A stretch of DNA of 64,000 bases from Streptomyces sp. TG1A-8 (GTDB lineage: Bacteria > Actinomycetota > Actinomycetes > Streptomycetales > Streptomycetaceae): the NCBI RefSeq assembly GCF_030499535.1, contig NZ_JASTLB010000001.1:3038001-3102000 (forward strand), read 5' to 3'. Every line of letters starts with the position of its first letter. Position 1 is the first letter of the stretch. Below the pieces are notes generated by a model. The model had not been told where the DNA came from. It saw nothing but the letters and a program-made list of their open reading frames with translations, and ran no database searches. The position numbers were made by a program, and so were the translations under genes. This document shows positions 44,823 to 54,745 of the stretch, in pieces.

Positions 44823-44861
44823 AGGAGCCCCGCGCCGTGAGGCGACGGGGCTCCTGCCTTT
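44823..44861 (+). terminator. rho-independent terminator of the cold-shock gene
   Basis: AGGAGCCCCG and CGGGGCTCCT form a perfect 10-bp stem around a 13-nt loop, followed by GCCTTT, 36 bp after the stop codon. Confidence 0.85.
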
Positions 44862-44945
44862 CGGCCGCCCACGGCGGACCGCCGCTTTCGGCCCCGTGAA
44901 TGCCCGGTGAATTCCCGGCGCGGCCCGCCCCTTCCCTCCCTCGCG

Positions 44946-45659
44946 TCACACGTGCTGCATGACGAGGACGAATGTCGTGCCCGCCGCCAAAGCCTCGTAG
45001 GAATGGGGCACGTCCCCGCGACAGGACATGTAGTCGCCGGGTCCCAGTTCCACCTCCGCCCCCACCGGTCCCGCCTTCACCCGGCCCGTGCCGACGATCA
45101 GGTGTTCCACCGTGCCCGGGATGTGCGGTTCGGACAGGCGCGCCGCGCCCGGCTCCGCCCGCAGGTGGTAGACGTCGCGCCGGGCCCCGGGCGGACTGGC
45201 CGACAGCAGGGTGGCGACGAAGTCCGCCTGTTCGGAGGCGACCGCCGGACCCTCCCCCGCCCGGACCACCCGAACGCTCGGCGCGGGCGGCTCGACCAGC
45301 GTGCCGAACGGCACCCCGAGGGCGACCCCCAGCGCCCAGATCGTCTCCATGCTCGGGTTCCCGCTCGCCGCCTCCAGCTGGGAGAGCGTGGACTTGGCGA
45401 TGCCGGCGCGCTTGGCCAGCTCGGACAGGGACAGCCCGGCGCGGGTGCGCTCGCGCCTGAGGGACGCGGCGATCCACTCCAGCGGAAGGCGGGCGGGGGG
45501 GCCGGCCGGGCCGCGCGGCCGGCGCCGCCCCCTCCGGGACGCAGCGACATGCCGGTGTCCGTGGCGCCGGGGCTCACCGCGTCGATGCGCACGTCGTCCT
45601 CGGCGCGGGTGCGGGGCGGCGACCCGGGTGAGGCCGCCGGGGGCGGCCGGGGTGCTCAC
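44946..45659 (-). CDS. XRE-family regulator with cupin domain
   Basis: DNA-binding repressor/activator with an N-terminal helix-turn-helix (LSLSELAKRAGIAKSTLSQLEAASGNPSMETIWALGVALGV). The C-terminal cupin sensor domain ends with VEHLIVGTGRVKAGPVGAEVELGPGDYMSCRGDVPHSYEAL. The body from LEWIAASLRRER is clear, but the start is not. I used the GTG at 45659, which adds a long Arg/His/Pro-rich leader that looks non-coding. Relatives normally start about ten residues before LPLEWIAA, where no standard start codon exists in this frame. A frameshift or local rearrangement at 45,480-45,600 is possible. Confidence 0.75.
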   Translation of the reverse strand: MSTPAAPGGLTRVAAPHPRRGRRAHRRGEPRRHGHRHVAASRRGRRRPRGPAGPPARLPLEWIAASLRRERTRAGLSLSELAKRAGIAKSTLSQLEAASGNPSMETIWALGVALGVPFGTLVEPPAPSVRVVRAGEGPAVASEQADFVATLLSASPPGARRDVYHLRAEPGAARLSEPHIPGTVEHLIVGTGRVKAGPVGAEVELGPGDYMSCRGDVPHSYEALAAGTTFVLVMQHV

Positions 45660-46016
45660 GGGCGGCCCCGGAGGCGGTGCGGGCGGGGCCCGGCTGCCGG
45701 CGGACGCCGGGCGCCGGGCGCCGCCCGGCGCCGGCACGGTGCGGCAGCCCGCGGAACGGCGCGGCACGTCCGTCCCGCAGGCCTTCCCGTTCGCCCGGAC
45801 GCTGCCCGATACCGGTTCGATCCCTGCCCGCACCTCTTCTGACCTGCGACTCAGCCCCACCAGGAACGATTGAAACCAGGATTACCAGGAGTGCGACCTG
45901 TTCCGGTAACCAGTGGGGACGGTACGGGTATCGCTTCCCCGGAGCATCGGTTCCGGAAGTCGGGGAAAGCCCGGCGACCGGAATCCGATCCTTCTCTGAC
46001 CTGGGGGCTCACGGCT
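45660..46016. other. intergenic region between XRE-cupin gene and small exported peptide gene
   Basis: 357 bp. The first part is extremely GC-rich with nested GCCGGGCGCC inverted repeats near 45705-45735. The second part (45,870-46,000) is less GC-rich and should hold the promoter of the peptide gene. No gene is supported. Confidence 0.4.
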
Positions 46017-46208
46017 ATGCGCACCTTCGCACTGCGTACGAAGACGGTCCTGGCGGCCCTCACCGGTGTCGGTGTCCTCGCGCTCGGCGCGGCCACCGCC
46101 GTGCCGGCGACCGGCGTGCAGCACACCCTGATGCACATCGCCTCCGGTCTGACGGGCCAGGACGCGCACTCCGGCCGGGTCCTGGCCGACGACCGCATGC
46201 CCGGCTGA
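46017..46208 (+). CDS. small exported peptide
   Basis: 63 residues. A basic start (MRTFALRTKTVLAALTGVGVLALGAATAVPATG) forms a signal peptide with probable cleavage near ATA or ATG. The mature part would be about 35 residues with two His and an acidic end (HTLMHIASGLTGQDAHSGRVLADDRMPG). A GGGGG stretch lies about 10 nt before the ATG. No Cys, so not a disulfide peptide. Function unknown. Confidence 0.6.
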   Translation: MRTFALRTKTVLAALTGVGVLALGAATAVPATGVQHTLMHIASGLTGQDAHSGRVLADDRMPG

Positions 46209-46345
46209 TCCGCGGACGGCACGTCGAGGCACCCCGCAGCGACGGCACCGGCCGGGCCCACCCCCCGCCGGTGCCGTTCTCCGTGAACGGCACCGGCACT
46301 CCGGCGGCGGCACGGACCCGCCCGCCGCCCGGAGCGCCCGGCGCC

Positions 46346-49300
46346 CTACAGCCGCCGTCCCGGCTCCGTCACGCCCATCGCGTCGTACAGCGCGCCGGCC
46401 GAGCGCTGGTACTGCTCGGCCGCCGGTCGGTCGCCCAGCAGGCGGGCCGCCTCGGCCATGCCGTGCAGGGCGCGGGCCATCTCGATGCGGTAGCCGAGGC
46501 GGGAGGCCAGCTCGTGGGCACGGCGGTGCAGTTCCATGGCCCGCTCCGGGGTGCCGGCGCGCGAGTGGATCACGCCCACCACGTTCACCACGGCCGACTG
46601 GCGCAGGACCGTGCCCCCGGCGGTGACCAGGTCCAGGGCGCGTTCGGCGTGCTCCTCGGCCGAGCGGACCTCGCCGAGGCGCTGGCAGACGCGGGCCCAG
46701 TGCGCCAGGACGAAGGCGACGTTGCCGGGCTGGCGGGACTCGTCGCACAGTTCGAGCGCCTGGGACAGACAGGCCCGGGCCCGCTCGTCCTCGCCGGTGC
46801 CGAGGTGGGCCAGCGCGAGGTAGGTGAGCGAGTGGATCTCGTTGCCGCGTTCGCCGAGGCGCCGGTTCAGTTCGGTGGCCCGGGCCGCGTGCCGGGCGGC
46901 GTCGGCGTGGTGGCCCGTCCAGGTCTCCACCGAGCTGAGGTTGGCCAGCGCCTCCGCCTCCAGCCGGTGGGCGCCCAGCGACCGGTGCAGCTCGACGCCC
47001 CGGGTGAGCTGCTCGCGGGCCTCGTCGAAGTTGCCGATCGCCCCGTGCAGCAGGCCGAGCACCTCGATGCAGAAGGCCTCGGTGCGGCGGTCGCTGCCGC
47101 CGATCAGCTCCAGGGCCTCCTGGGCGGAGGCGATGCCGTCGTGGAAGTCGCCCAGCCACCAGTGGCCCACGGCCAGGTTGGACAGGCTCAGGCTGAGCAG
47201 CACCGGGTCGTCGAGCTCCCGGCAGGCGCTGACCGCGATGCGGTTGACGATCCGGAACTCCTCGTAGTGGCCGCGCAGGTGGAGGTAGAACAGCACATTG
47301 CGGGCCAGCAGGGCGGCCGTGCGGTGCAGGCCCTGGGCACCCGCCTGCGCGACGACCGCGAGCAGTGCCTCGTGCTCCCGGTCGAACCAGCGCAGCGCCT
47401 GCTCGTAGTCGGTCAGCCGGGGCAGCTCGGCGGCGTCCGACGCGGGCGGGTCGTTGTAGCGGTTGCGGCCGGGGAAGAGTAACTCGCAGGCGTGGTCGGT
47501 GGCCAGGGTGTAGTAGCCGACCAGCCGCTCGACCGCGCCCTCCTCGTCGTCCTCGGCCTCCCGCACGCTCATCGCGTACGTGCGCACCAGGTCGTGGAAG
47601 CCGTACAGCCCCGCCTCCTGCTGCTCCAGCAGGTGCGTGTCGAGCAGGGACTCCAGCAGGTCCTCGGCGTCGTGGACGTCCATGCCGAGCAGCGCGGCGG
47701 CCGACTCGACGTCGATGGCGCTGCCGGGGTGCAGGCCGAGTAACCGGAACGCGGCGCGCTGGTCCTCGTCCATCGCCTGGTACGACAGCCGGAGCGTGGC
47801 CTCGACGCTGCGCTCCCCGGCGCTCAGCTCACGCAGCCGCCTGGTCTCGTCGGCGAGCCGGTCGACCAGGTACTGCACGGTCCAGCGGGGCCGGTTGCGC
47901 AGCCGGGCGGTGGTGATGCGCAGGGCCAGGGGGAGGCCGCAGCACAGGCGGGTGAGGTGGTCGACGGCCTGGGGTTCGGCACCGGTGCGGTCGGCGCCGA
48001 GCATGCGGGTGAGCAGGGTGGCGCTGTCGTCGTCGGAGAGGAGGCCGAGGGAGAGCCATTCGGAACCGTCGAGGTCGAGCATGCGGACGCGGCCGGTGAG
48101 GATGGTCAGGCAGTCCTCGGAGGCGGGCAGCAGGGGCCGTACCTGGGCGGCGTCGGCGGCGTTGTCGAGGAGGAGCAGGAGTTTCCGCTGGGCGGAAACG
48201 GTCCTCCATAATGTGGTGCGCCTCTCCAGGTCGTCCGGGATGCGGTCGTCGGGGACGCCGACGGTGCGCAGCAGGGAGTGCAGCACGGCGCCGGGTTCCT
48301 GCGCCTTCTCGCCGGGGCTGAATCCGCGCAGGTCCACGAAGAGCTGTCCGTCGGGGTAGTCGACGGTGAGCTGGTGGGCCGCGTGCACCGCGAGGGCCGT
48401 CTTGCCGCTGCCGCCCATGCCGTCCACGCCGACGATCCGGGTGCCCTGGCCGACCGGGGCCCGGCCGGCCTCCAGCACCCGGGCCAGTTCCTCGTCCCGG
48501 CCGGTGAAGTCCGGCAGGTCGTAGGGCAGGGTGCAGGGCGCGGGGCCGGCCTCGGGGGGGCCGTGAGCGGCGCGGGCGCGAGGTGGGCGGCGCGGTCGGC
48601 CACGGACTGCGGCAGCCGGGGGGCGACCTCGGGGCTGTCGCGCAGGATGGCCTCGTACAGCCGGGTCAGTTCGGCGCCCGGGTCGATGCCCAGCTCCTCG
48701 ACGAGCAGTTCGCGCACCCGGCCGAACTCCTCCAGCGCCTCCGCCTGCCGCCCGGCCCGGTACAGCGCGAGCATCAGCCGCCCGCGCAGCGTCTCCCGCA
48801 GCGGGTGCGCGGTGACCAGTTCGCGCAGCGGGCCGATCAGTTCACCGGACTCGCCGAGGTCGAGCTGCAGTTCGAAGTACTGCTCGGCGACCGCCATGTG
48901 CCGTTCCTCCAGCGCGGCGGAGGCGGCGGTGATCACCGAGCCGCCCGCGCCGGCCATGACGGGCCCGCGCCACAGGTCCAGGCAGGTGCGCAGGTGGACG
49001 ACCGCCTCGGCGGGCCGCCCGGCGGCCATCGCCTGCCGGGCCTCGCCCGCACGGCGGGTGAACTCGTGCAGGTCCAGCTGGTCCTCGGTGAGGACGGCCC
49101 GGTACCCGGACCCGTCGGTGAGGATCAGCGAGGCGCCGCCGGGGATGCGGGTGCGCAGCGCTGCCACGGCCTTGCGGATCTGGTGCCCGGCGGTCTGCGG
49201 CGGATCGTCGTCCCAGGCCGCGGCCACCAGCCGGGGCATGGGCACCATGCGCCCCGGCTCCAGCAGCAGGGTGACGAGGACGCGTTCCTGGGTGGGGCTG

Positions 49301-49392
49301 CCGAGTCTCAGCCGGTGCTGTCCGTGCCAGCCTTCCAGCGAACCTAGGATGTTGAACCGCACGCCGGGCGAACCGGACGCCGCCGACTCCAC
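46346..49392 (-). CDS. AfsR-like SARP/NB-ARC/TPR regulator, apparent frameshift
   Basis: About 1,015 codons if read through. The first frame (GTG 49392, or internal GTG 49362 giving VRFNILGSLEGW) has the SARP wing-helix and BTAD domain (ELVTAHPLRETLRGRLMLALYRAGRQAEALEEFGRVRELLVEELGIDPG) to about residue 280. The NB-ARC domain continues in another frame after a C7 run on the coding strand (48555-48561): DLPDFTGRDEEL, then P-loop VDGMGGSGKTALAVHAA and LLLLLDNAAD. TPR-like repeats run to the stop. One extra C would restore the frame. Regulators of this type control secondary metabolism. Either a mutation, phase variation or a sequence error. Confidence 0.8.
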
Positions 49393-49532
49393 GAACCCGC
49401 ACCCCCCGCCCCGTCACGTTGGCCAGCCCGAGATGTTCGGGACAATCCTAGGTTGTACCCGAACAAGCCGCACCGGTAGGCGACTTAGCCTTACCGGCGG
49501 GACGCGTCAGTGCTGTGACCAGCTAACCACCT

Positions 49533-50327
49533 TCACGCCGGCTGGAGGAGGGGGCTTCGCGCCTCGCCGGTCAGGGCGGGGTCGTGGCAGAGGATGGCGT
49601 TCTCCACCCGGCGCAGGGACGGGGAGGGCTGGATGCCGAGTTCGTCGTCCAGGTGGCGGCGCATCCGGCGGAAGACGTCCAGGGCGTCGGCCTGCCGTCC
49701 CGAGCAGTACAGGGCGATCATCAGCTGCTCGCAGAAGCGCTCGCGCAGCGGGTGGTTGGTGTGGGCCTCGGTCAGTTCGGCGAGGACGGCGGCGTGCCGG
49801 CCGAGCCGCAGCTCGGCGTCGAAGCGCAGTTCCATCGCGCGCATCCGGTACTCCTCGTAGCGGACGCCGGCGAGCTGGCACAGCGTCCCGCCCGAGAAGC
49901 CGCCGAAGACGGGACCGCGCCACATCGCGAGCGCGTCCCGGAGCATCCGCGCGCTGTGCGCCGCGTCGGCGGGATCGGCCGACTCGGCGTGCCGTACGAC
50001 CTTGACGAACTCGGCCGCGTCCAGTTCGCCCTCGGCCACGGTCAGCCGGTAACCGGAGGGGTGGATGGTCACCCGGGGGGACGACCGCCCCGGTTCGAGG
50101 GCACGCAATTTCCGGCGTAGCCGGCTGATGTGGGCCTGCAGCGCGTTGGCCTGGTTGTCGGGGACGGCATCACCCCACATCTCCTCGACCAGGCTCTCCC
50201 CGGACACCGCCTGTCCCTCCGTGACCAGCAGCGTCTGCACGAGAGTGCGCTGCAGGTCACCGGAGATCTCGGCGGGGCCGGACAGGGTACGGATCTGCAG
50301 TGCCCCGAGGATCGAGAACTTCAGCAT
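49533..50327 (-). CDS. SARP-family transcriptional regulator
   Basis: 264 residues with the short SARP layout: OmpR-like winged helix (MLKFSILGALQIRT ... GESLVEEMWGDAVPDNQANALQAHISRLRRKL ... VTIHPSGYRLTV) followed by BTAD (FVKVVRHAESADPADAAHSARMLRDALAMWRG ... QLMIALYCSGRQADALDVFRRMRRHLDDELGIQPSPSL). Such proteins activate antibiotic clusters. It lies between the AfsR-like gene and the ATP-grasp-like gene, both in the same direction. Confidence 0.9.
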   Translation of the reverse strand: MLKFSILGALQIRTLSGPAEISGDLQRTLVQTLLVTEGQAVSGESLVEEMWGDAVPDNQANALQAHISRLRRKLRALEPGRSSPRVTIHPSGYRLTVAEGELDAAEFVKVVRHAESADPADAAHSARMLRDALAMWRGPVFGGFSGGTLCQLAGVRYEEYRMRAMELRFDAELRLGRHAAVLAELTEAHTNHPLRERFCEQLMIALYCSGRQADALDVFRRMRRHLDDELGIQPSPSLRRVENAILCHDPALTGEARSPLLQPA

Positions 50328-50439
50328 CCTGACTCCGCCTCCCGTTGATGTCGCTGGCGTCGTCGTCCTTCTTCCGGCGACGTATCAACGGTGCGGCCGA
50401 CTCATACCGGATCGTTCCCGATCCGTTCCCGGCTCCCGG

Positions 50440-51258
50440 TCACGGCACGTCCGCGACGACCAGCGGCTTCAGCGCGTCCAGCCGCCGCTGCACCCCTTCG
50501 GGCGAATCGGCGTCCACGACGAGGTACCCCGGACGGCCGGCCGCCGGCGGCGACACGTGCCGCACCTGCGGCAGGGCCGCCACCTCCGCGGCCTCCAGCC
50601 GCCACGGCCCGCACAGCACGGCCGCCGCGGCGAACCGGTTCGGCCGCACCGCGTCGACCAGTTGTCCGGCCAGCACCTGCAGGGCCCCGGCCGTCAGGTC
50701 GAACCCGCCGGCCACCCTGATCAGCTCGGGCACCGGATCGTCCGCGAGTCCCGGCCGGCAGCCGGTGATCACCGGTCCGCGCCGGGTCAGCGCGATGCCG
50801 GTGTGGGCCGGCCCGTACTGGTACCCGGCCAGGTCCAGCAGCCCGGTCACCACCGCGCGCACCTCGGCCGCGGTGTCGTCCGTCACCGGCGCGGGGTGCA
50901 GCAGGCCGTACGGCATCCGGGCGGTGATCCCGACGGTCTGGTGCATGCCGTGGACGCTCAGCGTCTCCACGGTCAGCCGCGGATCGTCGGGCGCGACTTC
51001 GCCGCCGCCGGGCAGGAGCCGGTTGTCGCGGACCAGCCGCTGTACCGCTTCCGGGTCGGACAGCATCCTGAGGGCCCGGGCCGGATTGACGCACAGCCCG
51101 GCCTCGGCGGCCTCGGCGAGGGGCACCCGCAGCGCCGACTCGTCATGTGCGTCGACCTGGGCCGAACGCACTTGAACACCCGAGTGTGCGGCCTCGTGGA
51201 GGAGTCGCTGGTCCGGGTTCAGCAGGAAGATCCGGCGGACGTCTTTGTCTTCTTTCAT
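50440..51258 (-). CDS. degenerate ATP-grasp-like protein
   Basis: 272 residues. The N-terminus (VRRIFLLNPDQRLLHEAAHSGVQVRSAQVD) resembles the first strand-helix of ATP-grasp amino-acid ligases. The second half resembles their C-terminal lobe: GYQYGPAHTGIALTRRGPVITGCRPGLADDPVPELIRVAGGFDL against the usual GPAHTExxLTxxGPxIxExNxRxxGDxIPELV. The catalytic Glu and Asn positions are Gly/Cys here, and the central ATP-binding lobe is largely absent (the family is about 400 residues). It is likely a non-catalytic relative. A SARP gene lies directly downstream. Confidence 0.55.
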   Translation of the reverse strand: MKEDKDVRRIFLLNPDQRLLHEAAHSGVQVRSAQVDAHDESALRVPLAEAAEAGLCVNPARALRMLSDPEAVQRLVRDNRLLPGGGEVAPDDPRLTVETLSVHGMHQTVGITARMPYGLLHPAPVTDDTAAEVRAVVTGLLDLAGYQYGPAHTGIALTRRGPVITGCRPGLADDPVPELIRVAGGFDLTAGALQVLAGQLVDAVRPNRFAAAAVLCGPWRLEAAEVAALPQVRHVSPPAAGRPGYLVVDADSPEGVQRRLDALKPLVVADVP

Positions 51259-51314
51259 GCCTCTGCTCGTAGGACGGAGTCGGCGAGGGTGGAAAGGCAG
51301 GCTATGAGGAGGCG

Positions 51315-51521
51315 TTACCGATCCGGTCCCGACCCGGTCCCGGTTCCGCTTCCGGGAAGGCCGGCCGGGTGGCCGCGCGGGAGGCGGGGCGGGCGTCGGC
51401 GGGGGGGTTGCCCGGAGTCGCGGGCGTGGAGGGCGGCCGGGCGGGTGGTGTCCGCCGGGCGTCCGCCGTCCTCCCCACCGCTGCGGCCCGATGTGGACCA
51501 GGCGGGTTGCTCGGTGTTCAT
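51315..51521 (-). CDS. possible small peptide gene upstream of the ATP-grasp-like gene
   Basis: 68 codons, ATG at 51521 with GGGAGAG just upstream. The N-terminal half (MNTEQPAWSTSGRSGGEDGG) looks protein-like. The C-terminal half is Arg/Pro/Gly-rich and ends GSGTGTGSGPDR. The stop is 56 bp before the start of the ATP-grasp-like gene on the same strand. Peptides next to ATP-grasp enzymes are sometimes RiPP precursors, but this match is positional only, and the region is GC-rich enough for chance open frames. Confidence 0.3.
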   Translation of the reverse strand: MNTEQPAWSTSGRSGGEDGGRPADTTRPAALHARDSGQPPRRRPPRLPRGHPAGLPGSGTGTGSGPDR

Positions 51522-52423
51522 CGCTCTCCCAGCAGTTGCTCGATCAGGACCGGGGATTCCGTCGGGCCGGGTGCCACCGCGCATGAGCCCGTGGCGGTTC
51601 ACGGCCTCGCGGCGGGTCCGCGATCGGCCGCGGACGCCCCCGCACCCGCGGGTACCCGGCCGGTACGCGCTCCTCGGGGGGCAGCGGGCCGAACGGCCCG
51701 TCCGCCCGGGGCGGTTCGCCGGCCCGCTCCGCGGCCGGGATCCGGCCGGGGCCACGGCCCACCGGCCGGCCGGACGCCTTCCGGCCGTCCCCGCCCCGCC
51801 CGCGGAGCGACGTGGGCCGCCCGCCGGGCACGGCGGGGACCACCACGGAGCCGCCGGCCCGCGCGGGCGCCCCGGCCCGCGTTCCCGTTCCTCCGTCACG
51901 CCCATCCTCCTGGTCACGGCCGACGGGGCGTACACACGCCGTACGACCCTCGTACCACTACTCGTAGTCGTGAGGCCACCCCTGGCCAGGGTAGGGAAAA
52001 CCGGCCATTCCCGGCGACGTGAACGCAGAAATCCCCCCTCCCCGCGGCCGAACCGCTCCAGCGGCCGGGAGCCGCCCCGCGCGGTGTCCGGCCGACCGCG
52101 AACCGGCCCACCACCTGGGGGCACCCGCACGACGGCGACGTGGCCGGTCCCGCGCGGCACCTCGCGGGCGGCGGACGCGGCCACCCACGGTCGTGCGCCC
52201 GGACGGGACGTCGCACCGCGGCCGCTGCCCCTGCCGCCGGGGGACACCCTGCGTGCCGGAGCGAACGGCGCGCGGGGCGGGCGCCCGCCGGCGGTTGCCG
52301 GCGCGGGGCCCGCGGGGCGGGGGCGGCCGGGGGCCGGTGCCCGCCCGGGTGCCGGCGTCGCCGTGGGGGTGCGGCGGCGGACCGCGGGCAGGGCGGTGCG
52401 GGCGGAGGTGGGACTGCCGTGGC
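51522..52423. other. 902-bp region without a supported gene
   Basis: Very GC-rich with many overlapping open frames that show no family pattern and compositional bias (Arg/Gly/Pro/Ala). The segment around 51,925-52,000 is slightly less GC-rich and has direct and inverted CGTA/TACG motifs (GTACGACCCTCGTACCACTA, ACTCGTAGTCGT). It may contain the promoter of the small ORF and ATP-grasp-like gene. Confidence 0.4.
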
Positions 52424-54427
52424 TCACCCCTCGTACAGCCTCTCCACCTCCTGCGCGAAGTCGCGCAGGATCTGCTCGCGGCGGAGCTTCATCGACGGGG
52501 TCAGGTGGCCCGCCTCCTCCGTGAAGTCCACGGGCAGGACGGCGAAGCGGCGGATGGACTCGGGGCGGGAGACCGTCTCGTTGGCCTCGTCCAGGGCGCG
52601 CTGCAGGACGGCCCGCAGCTCGGGGTCCTCGACCAGGAGTTCCGCCGGCACCGGATGCTTGCCGATCATCCGGCGCCAGTGGGTGATGCCGGCGGGGTCG
52701 AGGGTGAGCAGGGCGGCGACACAGGGGCGGCCGTCGCCGACGAGCATGCACTGGGAGATCAGCGGGTGCCGGCGCAGCCGGTTCTCCAGCGGGGCCGGGG
52801 CGACCGACTTGCCGCCCGCCGTGATCAGCATCTCCTTCTTGCGGCCGGTGATGGTGAGGTAGCCCTCGTCGTCCAGCTCGCCCAGGTCGCCGGTGGCCAG
52901 CCAGCCGTCCCGGGTGGCCGGGACGATCCCGCCGGCCCCCGGGTCCCAGTAGCCGCGCAGGACGTGGTCGCCGGCGATGAGGACCTCGCCGTCCGCCGCG
53001 ACGCGCACCCGGGTGCCGGGCATGGGCCAGCCGACGGTGCCCAGGCGGGGCTTGAGGGGCGGGGTGAGCGTCGAGGCGCCGGTGGTCTCCGTGAGGCCGT
53101 AGCCCTCGAAGACCTCGATGCCGGCGCCGGCGTAGAAGGCGGCCAGGCGCCGGCCGAGCGGGGAGCCGCCGCAGATGGCGTGCCGCACGCGTCCGCCCAT
53201 CGCGGCCCGGATGCGCCGGTAGACGAGGGAGTCGTAGAAGGAGCGGGCCGTCCTCAGCGCCCGGCCGGGTCCGCCGCCGGTGCCGGTCTGCCGGGCCTCC
53301 AGCGCCTCGCCGTAGCGCACGGCCACGTCGGCGGCGCGGTCGAAGACGGTCGCCCTGCTGCCCGCCTCCGCCTTCGCGCGGGCGGAGTTGTAGACCTTCT
53401 CCAGCATGTAGGGGATGGTGAGCAGGCAGGTCGGCCGGAACGCGGCCAGGTCCGGTAGCAGGTCCTCCGCCTTCAGGCTCGGTGCGTGGCCCAGGCGGAC
53501 GCGGGCCCGCACGCAGGCGATCGCCACCATCCGTCCGAAGACGTGGGACATCGGCAGGAACAGCAGGACCGACACCTCCTCGGACGGCCGCGCCCTGAAG
53601 ACCGGGTGCAGGAGTTCGATGGCGTTGTCGACCTCGGCGAAGAAGTTGCCGTGGGACAGGGCGCAGCCCTTGGGGCGGCCGGTGGTGCCCGAGGTGTAGA
53701 TGAGCGTGGCGAGGGTGTCGGGGCCCAGCACCCCCCTGCGGACGCCGACCTCGCCGTCCGGCACCTGCGCGCCCAGTTCGCCCAGGCGCTCCACGTGCCC
53801 CTTCTCCATCACCCACAGGTGCCTCAGGTCCGGCATGCGGCCGAGTTCGGGGCCGATCGCGGCGGCCTGGCCGACGGTCTCGGTGATCAGGGCCACGGCG
53901 CCGGAGTCGTGCAGGATCCAGCGGGTCTGGTAGAGGGAGGAGGTCGGGTAGACGGGGACGGTGACCAGGCCGGCGGCCCAGGCGGCGAAGTCCAGCAGCG
54001 TCCACTCGTACGTCGTGCGGGCCATGATCGCGATCCGGTCGCCCGGCACCAGGCCCTCCGCGATGAGCCCCTTGGCCACGGCGAGGACCTGCGCGGCGAA
54101 CCCGGCCGCCGTCACGTCCGCCCAGCGCCCGTCGGGCAGCCGCCGGCTGAGCACGATCGCGGCGGGATCCTCCTCGGCGTTGTCGAACGGCAGGTCGGCG
54201 AGGGAACCGTGGGTCACCGGGGGCGCGAGGGGCGGCACGTACGCCTCGCGCACGGCGCCGTCGAGCCGCTGGGTGCGGGGCGCCACGAGGACGGGGCGGC
54301 CGTCGTCGCCGGTGGCCGGCACCGGGGTGCCGGAGGAGGCGGGGGCGGCGCGGACGACGGCGCCGGAGGGGGCGGGAGCACCGGGGGCACCGTGGGCGAC
54401 GAAGGGCTGCGGGTACGGGGTCGGCAC
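52424..54427 (-). CDS. long-chain fatty-acid-CoA ligase (AMP-binding)
   Basis: Activates fatty acids to acyl-CoA through an acyl-adenylate. 667 residues from the GTG at 54427, 7 nt after GAGGAG. The AMP-binding signature is LATLIYTSGTTGRPKGCALSH. Further motifs are VFEGYGLTETTGAS, GWLATGDLGELDDEGYLTITGRKKEMLITAGGKSVAP and a C-terminal Lys-containing LTPSMKLRREQIL. An N-terminal Pro/Ala-rich extension of about 65 residues precedes the domain. FadD15-like. It lies beside the thiolase gene on the same strand, which fits a lipid-metabolism block. Confidence 0.92.
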   Translation of the reverse strand: MPTPYPQPFVAHGAPGAPAPSGAVVRAAPASSGTPVPATGDDGRPVLVAPRTQRLDGAVREAYVPPLAPPVTHGSLADLPFDNAEEDPAAIVLSRRLPDGRWADVTAAGFAAQVLAVAKGLIAEGLVPGDRIAIMARTTYEWTLLDFAAWAAGLVTVPVYPTSSLYQTRWILHDSGAVALITETVGQAAAIGPELGRMPDLRHLWVMEKGHVERLGELGAQVPDGEVGVRRGVLGPDTLATLIYTSGTTGRPKGCALSHGNFFAEVDNAIELLHPVFRARPSEEVSVLLFLPMSHVFGRMVAIACVRARVRLGHAPSLKAEDLLPDLAAFRPTCLLTIPYMLEKVYNSARAKAEAGSRATVFDRAADVAVRYGEALEARQTGTGGGPGRALRTARSFYDSLVYRRIRAAMGGRVRHAICGGSPLGRRLAAFYAGAGIEVFEGYGLTETTGASTLTPPLKPRLGTVGWPMPGTRVRVAADGEVLIAGDHVLRGYWDPGAGGIVPATRDGWLATGDLGELDDEGYLTITGRKKEMLITAGGKSVAPAPLENRLRRHPLISQCMLVGDGRPCVAALLTLDPAGITHWRRMIGKHPVPAELLVEDPELRAVLQRALDEANETVSRPESIRRFAVLPVDFTEEAGHLTPSMKLRREQILRDFAQEVERLYEG

Positions 54428-54745
54428 GGGCGGCTCCTCGGGCGTGCGACGGTGCACTGACCGGCGGTGGCCTCGGCGCGCCGGTCACCGACGGCCGGTC
54501 AGGCGATCGTACGGCGTCGCTGTGGGGGGCGTGTGCGGGTTCCGGGAGGGTCCGGAGCCGGGGATGTGCAACGTCGGCGCACCGGGTTCGCCGGCTCGCC
54601 CGGCCCCGTGACCAGACGGCTCCCGCACCGGAGCGGGGGCGGGGCGGCTCCCGCCGCAGCCGTCCGCCGGCGCTCCGCCCGCCGTCCGGACGGACGGGTG
54701 AGTGGGTGAGTGGGTGAGTGGGTGGGTGGACGGACGAGCGATGGC
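54428..54745. other. intergenic region between thiolase and acyl-CoA ligase genes
   Basis: 318 bp between two minus-strand genes, with the GGGTGAGT repeat near its right end. The acyl-CoA ligase promoter should be here. Nothing else recognised. Confidence 0.45.
54696..54727 (+). repeat. GGGTGAGT tandem octamer
   Basis: Three perfect GGGTGAGT copies followed by GGGTGGGT, ending 19 bp before the thiolase stop codon on the other strand. Likely variable in copy number. Confidence 0.85.
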
